The notes beneath the pieces were generated by a model, which was not told the DNA's origin, did not search any database, and saw only the letters and a list, made by a program, of their open reading frames with translations. Below are positions 1-8,800 of a stretch of 42,833 bases of DNA, piece after piece. This stretch comes from Acidobacteriota bacterium (GTDB lineage Bacteria; Acidobacteriota; Terriglobia; Bryobacterales; Bryobacteraceae), in the NCBI GenBank assembly GCA_026394075.1, contig JAPKYX010000074.1:1-42833 (forward strand). Reading direction: 5' to 3'. How positions within the stretch are numbered: position 1 is the stretch's first letter; every line of letters starts with the position of its first letter. The position numbers and the translations under genes are program-made.

Positions 1-1
1 C

Positions 2-562
2 GGCATTTCGCTCAAGCTCCTGGATGAGGCCTGGCAACAGACGCTCGAACTCAAGCGCGGCACCGTGGGCGACAACGTGACGTACTTTGAGACCGGGCAA
101 GGCAGCGCACTTTCGGCCAACGCGCATCATGGCGTCGATCAACAAACGCTGGAAGCCCGAGCCTACGCCGTTGCGCGCCGCTACCGGCCGCTGCTCGTGA
201 ACACCGTGGTCGGCTTTATTGGTCCCGAGTATCTCTACAACGGCAAGCAGATCACCCGCGCCGGCCTGGAAGATCACTTCTGCGGCAAGCTGCTGGGGCT
301 GCCGATGGGTTGCGACGTCTGCTTCACCAATCACGCTGAAGCAGACTTTGATGATCTGGACACGCTGCTGACGCTGCTGGCCACCGCTGGCTGCAACTTC
401 GTGATGGGCGTACCGGGCGGCGATGACACGATGTTGAGCTATCAGTCAACGTCGTTCCACGACGCGCTCTATGTGCGGCAACTGCTGGGGCTGAAGCCGG
501 CACCTGAGTTTGAAGAGTGGCTGACCAGAGAACCGGAGCGGGAATGGCGAATGATCTCTTAA
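2..562 (+). CDS. eutB: Ethanolamine ammonia-lyase large subunit EutB (3' part)
   Basis: This is the C-terminal part (about 186 residues) of the large subunit of adenosylcobalamin-dependent ethanolamine ammonia-lyase, which converts ethanolamine to acetaldehyde and ammonia. The frame is open from the window edge, so the true start lies upstream. Near-invariant EutB segments are readable: FETGQGS, SANAHHGVDQQT, EARAYAVAR, VNTVVGFIGPEYL, GLEDHFCGKLLGLPMGCD, CFTNHAEAD, and the tail GLKPAPEFEEWL. The stop overlaps the start of eutC by 19 bases, consistent with translational coupling of the two subunits. No microcompartment shell gene is visible in the window, so a stand-alone ethanolamine catabolic pair is plausible. 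Identification is firm; the upstream context cannot be seen. Confidence 0.97.
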   Translation, partial: GISLKLLDEAWQQTLELKRGTVGDNVTYFETGQGSALSANAHHGVDQQTLEARAYAVARRYRPLLVNTVVGFIGPEYLYNGKQITRAGLEDHFCGKLLGLPMGCDVCFTNHAEADFDDLDTLLTLLATAGCNFVMGVPGGDDTMLSYQSTSFHDALYVRQLLGLKPAPEFEEWLTREPEREWRMIS

Positions 563-1299
563 CCCGCCTGCGGGCGTTGACCGATTCCCGGATCGGGCTG
601 GAACGGGCGGGCGGATCGTTGACCACCCGCGATTGGTTGGCCCTGCGCGCGGCCCACGCGGCGGCTCGCGACGCCATTCACGTTGACGGTGGATGGCCCA
701 TGATTCCGCCCCCGGTCGGCTATGTTCACAGCCGCTGCCAGGACCGTCAGCAATACCTGCTCCGGCCGGACCTGGGACGTCGCTTGGCCGATGACGCTGA
801 GCTGCCCGCCGGGCCATTTGATGTCGCGCTGGTCATCGCCGACGGCCTGTCGCCACTGGCGGTCGCGCACCATGCCGGTCCACTGGTGGGCGCACTTCGG
901 AACCTTTTGGCCGAAGCGCAGCTGACCGTCAGCCCCGTCATCCAGGTCTCGCAAGGCCGTGTGGCGATCGGTGACGAAATCGGCGAGCGGCTGCAGGCGC
1001 GTCTGGTCGTACTGCTGATCGGCGAGCGCCCCGGCCTATCCGCCGCCGATAGCTTGGGCGTCTATCTCACCTATGCACCCCGCGTGGGCCGCACTGACGC
1101 GGAGCGCAACTGCATTTCCAATATTCGTGGGGGAGGCCTCGATATCCCGCTGGCCGCGCGCCGCACGATGGCCTTGATCCAGGCGGCCTTGACGCGGCAG
1201 TTGACAGGCGTCGAACTAAAGGAGTCCACCCAAACTCTGACCGCGCCTACCGCTCCGGCCCTGGCTGAATCTGCGGCCGCCCCATCTCAGGCAGAGTAG
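544..1299 (+). CDS. eutC: Ethanolamine ammonia-lyase small subunit EutC
   Basis: This 251-residue protein is the small subunit of ethanolamine ammonia-lyase and helps bind the B12 cofactor. Family landmarks are the N-terminal RIGLERAGGSL and the later segments VGYVHSRCQDRQQYLLRPDLGR, VIADGLSPLAV, VVLLIGERPGLSAADSLGVYLTY and RNCISNIR. I chose the ATG at 544 because the purine-rich GGAGCGGGA lies directly before it and family proteins begin shortly before the LTRLRALT-like helix; a GTG at 517 is also in frame. The gene overlaps eutB by 19 bases. Its last 53 bases overlap the 3' end of the convergent yqgE/algH gene on the minus strand. The protein ends in an Ala/Pro/Thr-rich tail that is probably disordered. 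Confidence 0.96.
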   Translation: MANDLLTRLRALTDSRIGLERAGGSLTTRDWLALRAAHAAARDAIHVDGGWPMIPPPVGYVHSRCQDRQQYLLRPDLGRRLADDAELPAGPFDVALVIADGLSPLAVAHHAGPLVGALRNLLAEAQLTVSPVIQVSQGRVAIGDEIGERLQARLVVLLIGERPGLSAADSLGVYLTYAPRVGRTDAERNCISNIRGGGLDIPLAARRTMALIQAALTRQLTGVELKESTQTLTAPTAPALAESAAAPSQAE

Positions 1300-1834
1300 T
1301 TCCGGCGCCAGCGACACGCTGCTCCGTCCGCTCGATCAGCCGCAACCAAAGCTTCTCCGGGTCCACGGCGAAAATCAGTTCAGCGGTGGCCGCCACGACA
1401 TGCCACGCCCCCAGCCGTACTTCGTTCTCTAACTGGCCCGGACCCCACCCAGCGTAGCCCTGAAACACCCGATACTCCCGCGCCGAGTTCAGCTGCGCGC
1501 GCTCGCTCATCAGGTAGACGTCATCCACAATGGCCTTCTCGTCGGGCTTCTTCTTCGGACTCCGGAGCAGGGCATAGACCTGGCGAGGGCTCACCGGGCC
1601 GCCCTGATAAACCGTCCCCTTCAGGTCGCTGATGATGGAGGAGACCTCGCGCTCGGTCGCCCGGTTTAGGATCAACCCCATTGCCCCCTCCTCTGAATGC
1701 CGCACCACCAGCACGACGGAGGTGGAGAAGTTGGGATCGGTCAACTCATGGCGGGCTACCAAAAGGCTGCCCGTGGCCAAACGCTCCTGCGCCAGTGTCG
1801 AGACGGTCCACAGCAGCCAGCTCAGGCGCATCAT
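1247..1834 (-). CDS. YqgE/AlgH family protein with export-like N-terminus
   Basis: This 195-residue protein belongs to the YqgE/AlgH (UPF0301) family, whose biochemical role is unsettled. The diagnostic segments are LLVARHELTDPNFSTSVVLV, EEGAMGLILNR and VYQGGPVSP, followed by GYAGWGPGQLENE near residue 130. Unlike typical members, the family domain is preceded by a hydrophobic stretch (MRLSWLLWTVSTLAQE) that looks like a short Sec signal peptide or membrane anchor. The first two codons are both ATG. A TAGAGT hexamer ends seven bases before the start (see the promoter entry). The 3' end overlaps convergent eutC by 53 bases. Family assignment is strong; export is inferred. Confidence 0.9.
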   Translation of the reverse strand: MMRLSWLLWTVSTLAQERLATGSLLVARHELTDPNFSTSVVLVVRHSEEGAMGLILNRATEREVSSIISDLKGTVYQGGPVSPRQVYALLRSPKKKPDEKAIVDDVYLMSERAQLNSAREYRVFQGYAGWGPGQLENEVRLGAWHVVAATAELIFAVDPEKLWLRLIERTEQRVAGAGTTLPEMGRPQIQPGPER

Positions 1835-1841
1835 GCCTGAT

Positions 1842-1847
1842 ACTCTA
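1842..1847 (-). promoter_or_regulatory. Putative -10 element, yqgE/algH gene
   Basis: TAGAGT on the minus strand lies seven bases upstream of the start codon. A transcript from it would have almost no 5' leader. The same arrangement recurs before other genes in the window. No clear -35 box was seen. Confidence 0.35.
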
Positions 1848-1866
1848 CGCCACGCAGGTGCCTCCG

Positions 1867-1872
1867 TATAAA
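1867..1872 (+). promoter_or_regulatory. Putative -10 element upstream of unknown gene pair
   Basis: TATAAA matches five of six bases of the -10 consensus and lies 19 bases before the ATG at 1892. The -35 region is poor. It would drive the two unknown genes at 1892-3291. Confidence 0.3.
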
Positions 1873-1891
1873 GCGGGCGCCGTCTCCAACA

Positions 1892-2710
1892 ATGCCGTAC
1901 GCTGGATGTCTATGGAGCACACCCCAATTGACCGTTCTTAACGCCAGCAATGCCGACCAGGTCGGTTCGGCCTCGACGCTGGAAGTCCTGCTGGGCGAAC
2001 CGAGCCGCCGCATGATGATCTTCTCGGGCATCGCGCGGCCGGAGATTCGCGTCAATAACGATGAAGAGACCTACCGCAACGAGGTGATCGTCAAGCTGGG
2101 TCCAGTGGTGTCGCATCTGGAATCGGCCGTGGCGGAGGTCGGGTTGGCCAGCATCGGCAACGATGAGACCGCCTTCACCTTCACGCTCAGCAGTGCTCGC
2201 GTGGAAGTTGAACCGGCCACGGGGCAGTTGCAACTGCGGGTGATGACGGAGCTGCGTGGGGAAGATACCTGGCTCCACCGGTTCAGCTACCAGATCGTCG
2301 CCCACGTCGTGAAGGCCGCTGCCCGGATCTCGGGCACCATCCGCCTCCCGCACGACATTCTGGATGCCCGCCAGTTTCCCGCGGCTGAAGTGGCCTCCTG
2401 GTTTCGCGTAACGGCCAACCGGGTGGATTCCATCCCGGCGGGCGGTTTCTCCTTTGAACAACTGGTGCCCCTGGCCGCCGCCCGGTTTGGCGAGGTACGG
2501 CATGACGACCTGGATAGCTTTGTCGACTACACCATCGACGGCTGCCCCTTCGCGCTGCCGCTGCGGGTCACTTGTGATGCCGGCCCCACGCTGCAGCGGG
2601 CGGGTGCCACCTTCGTCCAAGTGTCCGGACCGCGGCCCGTCTTCTTGAGCAATGTGGAACCCGAAGCCAATGGCGTCGATTTCGCCGCCGCCCGCGCGGT
2701 GATCCGGTAG
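1892..2710 (+). CDS. Uncharacterised protein, first of a tandem pair
   Basis: I do not recognise this protein (272 residues from the ATG at 1892). It has no convincing signal peptide, transmembrane helix or catalytic motif. Alternating hydrophobic stretches suggest a beta-rich fold, for example EVIVKLGPVVSHLE, AFTFTLSSARVEVE and LQLRVMTELRG in the first half and FVDYTIDGCPFALPLRVTC in the second. The start is uncertain: the ATG at 1892 has no Shine-Dalgarno, while a TTG at 1928 follows GGAG at 1913-1916 and would remove an unconserved-looking dozen residues. Only two bases separate its stop from the next gene, so the two are probably co-translated and may form a complex. Codon use is like that of its neighbours. 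Confidence 0.75.
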   Translation: MPYAGCLWSTPQLTVLNASNADQVGSASTLEVLLGEPSRRMMIFSGIARPEIRVNNDEETYRNEVIVKLGPVVSHLESAVAEVGLASIGNDETAFTFTLSSARVEVEPATGQLQLRVMTELRGEDTWLHRFSYQIVAHVVKAAARISGTIRLPHDILDARQFPAAEVASWFRVTANRVDSIPAGGFSFEQLVPLAAARFGEVRHDDLDSFVDYTIDGCPFALPLRVTCDAGPTLQRAGATFVQVSGPRPVFLSNVEPEANGVDFAAARAVIR

Positions 2711-2712
2711 CC

Positions 2713-3291
2713 ATGCCCATCTACCCGGTTCCCCAACCTGTCTTCACGGAATTCATCCGGATCCCCGCCGCTGGTCCGGACCCCTGCAATACGCTCGCCT
2801 TCCTGCGCTGCGCCGGAGGAGCCGTGGCCACGCCACCCACTCCCGGCCGCGGCGGCCTGCGCGCCGGATTCCGGTTCGAGACCCGATTCCGCATCGATGG
2901 CTTCCAGCAGTCCAAGTACGATTGGTACCTGGAGAACACCCTTGTTTCCGCCACCGCTCGGCTGCGCGATATCAGCGCCAGCACGGACATGACGTTTCAG
3001 ATCGCCGTTGAATCGGTGACGCCGCACCTAAGCCCCGATGGCGTCATCGGCTTCGATTGTGATCTGGTGGGTGAAGGCGAAGTCAACCATGAAGTCCACG
3101 TGGGCTACGACGTATCCGCTTACGTGTTGCTCTATGAGCCTCGTGTCGATCCGCCGCGCTCCGGCGGCTTCAGCCAGCGTCTCCACCGGCCCGATCAGTT
3201 GGCACCGCTGACGCGCATGTCTCAATCCGGTCCCGGCTGGACCACGGTCCGCCGGGCGGTGCTTGCGCCAGTGCCTAAGCCCTGCGAATAG
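2713..3291 (+). CDS. Uncharacterised protein, second of a tandem pair
   Basis: This 192-residue protein starts two bases after the preceding unknown gene, so the pair is almost certainly one operon. I recognise no family. The first 40 residues are Pro/Gly-rich, and the middle (about 50-150) alternates polar and hydrophobic residues as in a beta-sandwich: RAGFRFETRFRIDGF, DMTFQIAVESVTPHL, VIGFDCDLVGEGEVNHEV, VSAYVLLYEP. The tail is basic and proline-containing. No signal peptide, metal-binding motif or nucleotide-binding motif is evident. It is followed by a convergent thioesterase gene with 36 bases between the stops. Confidence 0.75.
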   Translation: MPIYPVPQPVFTEFIRIPAAGPDPCNTLAFLRCAGGAVATPPTPGRGGLRAGFRFETRFRIDGFQQSKYDWYLENTLVSATARLRDISASTDMTFQIAVESVTPHLSPDGVIGFDCDLVGEGEVNHEVHVGYDVSAYVLLYEPRVDPPRSGGFSQRLHRPDQLAPLTRMSQSGPGWTTVRRAVLAPVPKPCE

Positions 3292-3327
3292 CCGTATTGC
3301 AAGTGTGTTCGGGCTGGCCGTAAGGGC

Positions 3328-3714
3328 TCAGCCCAGAATTTTATACGTCACCATCCCGAACGCCGCCAGCCGCTTCTTGGCGTCCTTTACCTCCACGCTG
3401 GCCACGGTCAGTGAACTTCCCGCCCGCAACACCTTGGCCCGGGCCGTCACCTTGCCTTCGGTGAGCGGCAGGAAGTAGCTCAGCTTCAGGCTGACCGTGG
3501 TCGCCCTCTTGCCGGTGACGTGCATGGTGGCCACTCCGGCCGCAACGTCGATCAGCGTGGCGGTCACCCCGCCGTGCAGCGTACCCCAGGCATTCCGCAA
3601 GTCCTCGCGGAACTGGCAGACCACCGTCACCCCGTCTTTGTGGGTGGCCGTCACCTTGATCCCCAACAATTCGTTGAACGGTGTCGTGAAATCTCTTACA
3701 TTTGTATTCTTCAT
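3328..3714 (-). CDS. PaaI-family hotdog-fold thioesterase
   Basis: This 128-residue protein has the length and pattern of PaaI/YbgC-type acyl-CoA thioesterases. The active-site segment NAWGTLHGGV (about residues 41-50) carries the HGG motif at the start of the hotdog helix, and Asp56 in TLIDVAAG is at the usual catalytic acid position. Later strands TTVSLKLSYFLPL and GKVTARAKVLRAGSSL follow the family pattern. It probably hydrolyses a CoA thioester in the cytoplasm; the substrate cannot be predicted. It is divergent from glmS with only 49 bases between the start codons, so the two promoters must be packed closely together or overlap. Confidence 0.9.
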   Translation of the reverse strand: MKNTNVRDFTTPFNELLGIKVTATHKDGVTVVCQFREDLRNAWGTLHGGVTATLIDVAAGVATMHVTGKRATTVSLKLSYFLPLTEGKVTARAKVLRAGSSLTVASVEVKDAKKRLAAFGMVTYKILG

Positions 3715-3749
3715 GATTGGTTTGAAACAGCCGATGAACTCCCAGAGGC

Positions 3750-3755
3750 TAGAAT
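3750..3755 (+). promoter_or_regulatory. Putative -10 element of glmS
   Basis: TAGAAT ends eight bases before the glmS ATG. The same hexamer stands 8, 9 and 20 bases before galU, the ferredoxin gene and the APH-kinase gene. No good -35 is seen at 17 bases. AAGGG between the hexamer and the ATG sits too close for a standard Shine-Dalgarno. Confidence 0.4.
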
Positions 3756-3763
3756 AAGGGCAT

Positions 3764-5617
3764 ATGTGCGGAATCGTAGGCTACATCGGTGATCGGAAAG
3801 CAGTCCCCATTATCCTTGATGGATTGAAGCGGCTGGAATACCGGGGGTACGACTCGGCCGGTATCGCCGTACTGAATGGTCAGGATAACCTGTCCGTCCG
3901 CCGCGCTTCCGGCAAGCTGCGCAATCTGGAAGACGTCATCCAGGCCAGCCCCATGGATGGCTTGTATGGCATTGGTCATACGCGCTGGGCCACCCACGGC
4001 CGGCCGACCGAAGAGAACGCCCACCCGCACCGTGATTCCAAGGGCAATATTGTTGTCGTCCACAACGGCATCGTCGAAAACTACCTGACCCTGAAGCATG
4101 AGCTGCAGAGCGAAGGCCACGTCTTCGCGTCCGAGACCGACACTGAAGTCATTGCTCACCTGATCGAGAAGTATTTCACGGGCAACCTGGAAGAGGCCGT
4201 TCGGGCCGCCGTCAAGCGCATCACCGGTGTGCTGGCGATCTCTGTCATCTCCAAGCTGGACCCGCAGAAGATCGTCGCCGCCCGTCAAGGTCCGCCCGTC
4301 GTCGTCGGCATTGGCCAGAACGAATACTTCGTCGCCAGCGACATCCCGGCCATCTTAAGCCACACGCGCGACATGTTCTTCCTGCAGGACGGCGACATGG
4401 CCATCCTGACGCCCCACGGCGTCCACCTCACCGACTTTGAGGGCAAAACCGTCCGCCGCCAACTCCAGCACATCCTCTGGGACCCGATCATGGCGGAGAA
4501 GGGCGGCTACAAGCACTTCATGCTCAAGGAGATCTTTGAGCAGCCGCGCGCCATCCGGGACACCATGCTGGGCCGCATCGGCCAGGAAACCGGCCGCGTG
4601 TTTTTGGACGAGATGGACATCACGCCGGAGGAGTTTAAGAACTTCAAGTCCATCAAGATCATCGCCTGCGGCACCAGCTGGCATTCGGCGCTGGCCGGCA
4701 AGTTCATGATCGAGAAGCTGGCGCGGATCCCGGTGGAAGTCGATTACGGCAGCGAGTTCCGCTACCGGGACCCGATCATCACCGCTGACACGCTCACCGT
4801 CGTCATCTCGCAATCCGGCGAAACCGCCGACACGCTGGCCGCTCAGCGTGAAGCCAAGCAGAAGGGCTCCAAAACGCTGGCCATTTGTAACGTCATCGGC
4901 TCCATGATCACGCGCGAAGCGGCGGGGACGTTGATGACCCACGCCGGCCCCGAGATCGGCGTCGCCTCCACCAAAGCCTTCACCGGCCAATTGACCGCGC
5001 TCTTTGTCCTGGCCGTCTACCTGGGCCAGGTGCGCGGCGTGCTCAGCGATGAAGAGTCGATGCGGCTGACGCAGGAAGCGCTGAAGCTGCCTTCGAAGAT
5101 GGAACGGATTCTCTCGGAAGAGGATATCTACGAGGAGCTCACCAAGCGCCTCCATCGCGCCAAGGATTTCTTGTTCCTGGGCCGCGGCATCCATTTCCCG
5201 ATTGCTCTGGAAGGCGCGCTGAAGCTGAAAGAGATCAGCTACATCCACGCTGAAGGCTACCCGGCCGGGGAAATGAAGCACGGCCCCAATGCCTTGATCG
5301 ACGAAAGTCTGCCCGTGGTGGTGCTGTGCGCCTACGACCCCAATAGCGCCGAAGGCCGCCAACGCTACGAGAAGACGCTCTCGAACATCCAGGAAGTAAA
5401 GGCCCGTTCCGGCATCGTCGTCGCCATTGCCAACAAAGGCGACGAGGAGATCGGCAAAGTGGCCGATCACGTCATCCGCGTCCCACCCACGGATGAGATC
5501 CTGTTGCCGCTGCTGGAGATCGTGCCGCTGCAACTGCTGGCCTATCACATTGCCGTCCGCCTGGGCTGCGATGTCGATCAGCCTCGCAATCTGGCCAAGT
5601 CTGTCACTGTGGAATAG
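3764..5617 (+). CDS. glmS: Glutamine-fructose-6-phosphate aminotransferase (isomerizing)
   Basis: This 617-residue enzyme makes glucosamine-6-phosphate from fructose-6-phosphate and glutamine, the first step towards UDP-GlcNAc for peptidoglycan. The N-terminal class II glutaminase domain begins MCGIVGYIG, with Cys2 as nucleophile after Met removal, and carries GHTRWATHG and HNGIVENY. Two SIS domains follow, with [22 protein letters not shown] and CNVIGSMI in the first and [20 protein letters not shown] in the second. The protein ends in [11 protein letters not shown], the usual GlmS C-terminus. Length is normal. The 49-base upstream gap is far too short for a glmS ribozyme. Confidence 0.99.
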   Translation: MCGIVGYIGDRKAVPIILDGLKRLEYRGYDSAGIAVLNGQDNLSVRRASGKLRNLEDVIQASPMDGLYGIGHTRWATHGRPTEENAHPHRDSKGNIVVVHNGIVENYLTLKHELQSEGHVFASETDTEVIAHLIEKYFTGNLEEAVRAAVKRITGVLAISVISKLDPQKIVAARQGPPVVVGIGQNEYFVASDIPAILSHTRDMFFLQDGDMAILTPHGVHLTDFEGKTVRRQLQHILWDPIMAEKGGYKHFMLKEIFEQPRAIRDTMLGRIGQETGRVFLDEMDITPEEFKNFKSIKIIACGTSWHSALAGKFMIEKLARIPVEVDYGSEFRYRDPIITADTLTVVISQSGETADTLAAQREAKQKGSKTLAICNVIGSMITREAAGTLMTHAGPEIGVASTKAFTGQLTALFVLAVYLGQVRGVLSDEESMRLTQEALKLPSKMERILSEEDIYEELTKRLHRAKDFLFLGRGIHFPIALEGALKLKEISYIHAEGYPAGEMKHGPNALIDESLPVVVLCAYDPNSAEGRQRYEKTLSNIQEVKARSGIVVAIANKGDEEIGKVADHVIRVPPTDEILLPLLEIVPLQLLAYHIAVRLGCDVDQPRNLAKSVTVE

Positions 5618-5767
5618 CGATTCTCGAGGCCTCACAACGCGCTACCGATTTCAGTATCGCGTTTGTGATAAAGCCGAGCGAGCCTATATTTTTCAATAGT
5701 TTGCACGCGTACCGGGCGTGCGGCCCATTACTGAAATTCATAAGATTTTACAAAGTTCGCGTAACGC

Positions 5768-5796
5768 TTGACTCAGATGCATCGTCGGCGCAAAAT
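5768..5796 (+). promoter_or_regulatory. Putative sigma-70 promoter of TonB-dependent receptor
   Basis: TTGACT (5768-5773) and CAAAAT (5791-5796) are separated by exactly 17 bases. The start codon at 5867 is about 65 bases downstream of the expected transcription start, leaving room for a conventional leader with a strong RBS. The rest of the 249-base gap after glmS is AT-richer than its surroundings and shows no gene. Confidence 0.5.
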
Positions 5797-5866
5797 CGCT
5801 AGAGGGCTGCTCTTTCGCAGCCATGGGATTTTGCGACTTCAATTTCAGTTGAAGGAAGGGGCTTAT

Positions 5867-8800
5867 ATGGTTCTAGCGCGTTTTTGCGCTCTCCTGCTCG
5901 TGCTTTCATTAGCCGGGCTTTCCGCCTACGCTCAGGTGCTCTACGGCACGCTGGTAGGCAATGTGACGGATCCGCAGCAGGGTGCGGTGGCGGGTGCGAC
6001 AGCGACCCTGTCGAACAAGGCGACTGGGTTCACCCAGGAAACCAAAGCCGACGACCGCGGCGCTTACGAGTTCCGCAACGTGCCTCCCGGTACCTACGAC
6101 CTGAAGATCACCGCCGCCGGGTTCTCCAGCTTTGAGACCACCCAGCTGTCGATCGTGGCCAACAACATCTCCCGCGTCGACGCTGGCCTGAAGGTCGGTA
6201 ACGTCAGCGAAGTGATCACGGTCGGCGCGGAAGCCGCGCAGTTGCAGACCGACAAGTCGGATATCCACACCGACGTCGGTGCCAAGCAGTTGACGGAAAT
6301 CGCCCTGGGCGGATACCGCAACTTCCAGACCATCATCGACTTCATCCCGGGTTCCACGCCGTCGGCGTTCCAGAATGCCTCCAGCGACACCCCCGGCCGC
6401 GCCTTGACCACCAACGTCAACGGTACGTCCCGCAACTCGAACAATACCCGTATTGATGGCGCGGGCACGGTGATGCCCTGGTTGCCCCACCACACCCTGT
6501 ACGTTCCGCCGCTGGAATCGATCGAGACGGTGAACGTCTCCACCAACAGCTTCGATGCCGAACAGGGCATGGCCGGCGGAGCCGCAGTCAACGTGATCAC
6601 CAAGTCGGGAACCAACCAGTTTAAGGGTGTGGTCTTCGCCTACCACTCGAATCACCTGTGGGGCGCGAAGAACCTCTTCTTCAATCCCAACACTCCGGCT
6701 GGACCGGGCACCCCGCAGCGTATTGACAATCAGTACGGCGGTGCCTTTGGCGGCCCCATCAAGAAGGACAAGCTTTTCTTCTTTACCTCCTGGGAAGGCA
6801 CCACCACCGCCGAGCGCGGCAATGGTCTGTTGAGCGTTCCCACTTCCCAAGTGCGTGGGGGCTCCTTCGACGGCCTAGCCACGATTTTCGATCCGACCAC
6901 CGGCAATAACCTGGGTCAGAACCGCACGCAGTTCCCGAATAACCAGGTTCCTGCTTCGCGCTTCAGTCCGCAAGCGGTGACGCTGCGCAACTTGGTACCG
7001 CTGCCGAACACGGGTACGGGCCAGTTGAACAATTACTTCGCTTCCGTCCCCTACTACTTCAAGCGAGACATGGTGGACGCCAAAATGAACTGGACGCCCA
7101 ACTCCAAGACCAACGTCTTCGGAAAGTACAGCGTCATGATCGCCCCGGTTATCTCCGGCGTGCCGCTGGGCGAAGCGCTGGGTGGCTATCCCGGTGGCGC
7201 GGCGGGCGCGGCGGGTATTGGCAACAGCAACAACAAGACGGACCTGTTCGGCGGCGGCATCAGCTATGTCATCTCGCCCACGTTGCTGTTCGATGCCAAC
7301 TATGGTGGCGTTTTGATGCACCATGACACCAATGGACCGGATTTCGGCAAGAACATCGGTACGGATGTTCTAAGGATCCCCGGCACCAACGGTGCGGATG
7401 TCCGCCAGTCTGGCTTTCCGGTCTTCAACTTCAATGGGTACACCGCGTTGGGCAACACGAACACCTGGAGCCCGGTGGTCCGTGATGACCGCACGTTCAC
7501 CTATGTGGCCAACCTGAACTGGACCAAGGGTGCCCACAATATCCGCGTGGGCGTCGACCTGATCAGCCTCCAGATGAATCACTGGCAGCCGGAACTCGGT
7601 GGCTGGTCTCCTCGTGGCGGCTTCAACTTTACGTCCAACGGCATCACCGGCCTGAATGCCACTGGAGCACCGGCCTCAAACCAGTACAACGCCTATGCCG
7701 GTTACCTGCTCGGCTTGGCTAGCAGTATGGGCAAGGCGTACCAGAATTATGACCCGATGCGTACCCGTGAGTTCCAGCAGGGCTACTATATTCGTGACAA
7801 CTGGACCGTCAATCGCAAGCTCTCGTTCAACATCGGTGCCCGGTTTGAACGGTTCCCGATCATGAATCGCGGCGAGTTTGGTATCGAGCGTTACGATCCG
7901 ACCACCAACCAGGTGCTGATCGGCGGTCGTGGCAGTGTGCCGCGCAACGCGGGCACCACCGCCGCACCTATGATGTTTGCGCCTCGCATCGGCATGGCCT
8001 ATCGCGCTTCGGAGAAGACCGTGATCCGCATGGGCTATGGCATCACCAACGATCCGTACCCGGTCAGCCGTCCGATCCGCAGCCCCTTCCCGGCCGTTAT
8101 CGTGGATGAATATATCCAGACCAACTCGTTCATTGGTGCCACTCCCACTGGCGTTCCGATCAGCCTCGCGTCCGGTATTCCGGCGGCGACGCTGCCGAAT
8201 CTCTCGACGGGTGTCTTGAGTATTCCGAACACCATCTCGACCAACTCGCTGCAGGCCGGGCGGTTCCGCCGTGGCTACATCCAGTCCTACAACTTCACCC
8301 TTCAGCGTGAACTGGGCTGGGGCTTCGTGTTGCAGTCCAGCTACGTCGGCACGCGTTCGATCCGTCAGGCCGTCACCTACTTCGAGGCCAATGCCGGTCT
8401 CGTCCCCGGTGCCGGTGCGGCGGGCCGTCCGCTGTTCCAGCAGTTCGGCGTTCAGACTTCGCGCCAGTTCTTCATCCCGATGGCGAATCAGCGTTACGAC
8501 GCTTGGCAGAACAACATCACCAAGCGCTTCTCAAACGGCCTGTTCTTCACCGGCAACTACACGTGGTCCAAGTCGATCGGCATCAACGCCGGCAACTCCG
8601 ACAACGGCCTGCGCTTCTACGTCCCCAGCCAGTTCTCCAAGAACAAGGCCGTGGCGGACTTTGACCGCACGCACACCTTCACGGCAGCAGCCAATTGGGA
8701 ACTCCCCTTCGGCAAGGGCCGTAAGTACGTCACCTCCGGCCCCGGCGCTTTCATTCTGGGCGGCTGGCAGCTGAACCCGACGTTCCAGTTCTACACGGGC

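Noticed and set aside
3715..3763. A glmS ribozyme/riboswitch upstream of glmS
   Set aside because: Only 49 bases separate the divergent start codons; the ribozyme needs well over 100 bases.
4355..5635. A 426-codon open frame antisense to glmS and similar long antisense frames
   Set aside because: They mirror the codon pattern of firmly identified genes in high-GC DNA and resemble no family.
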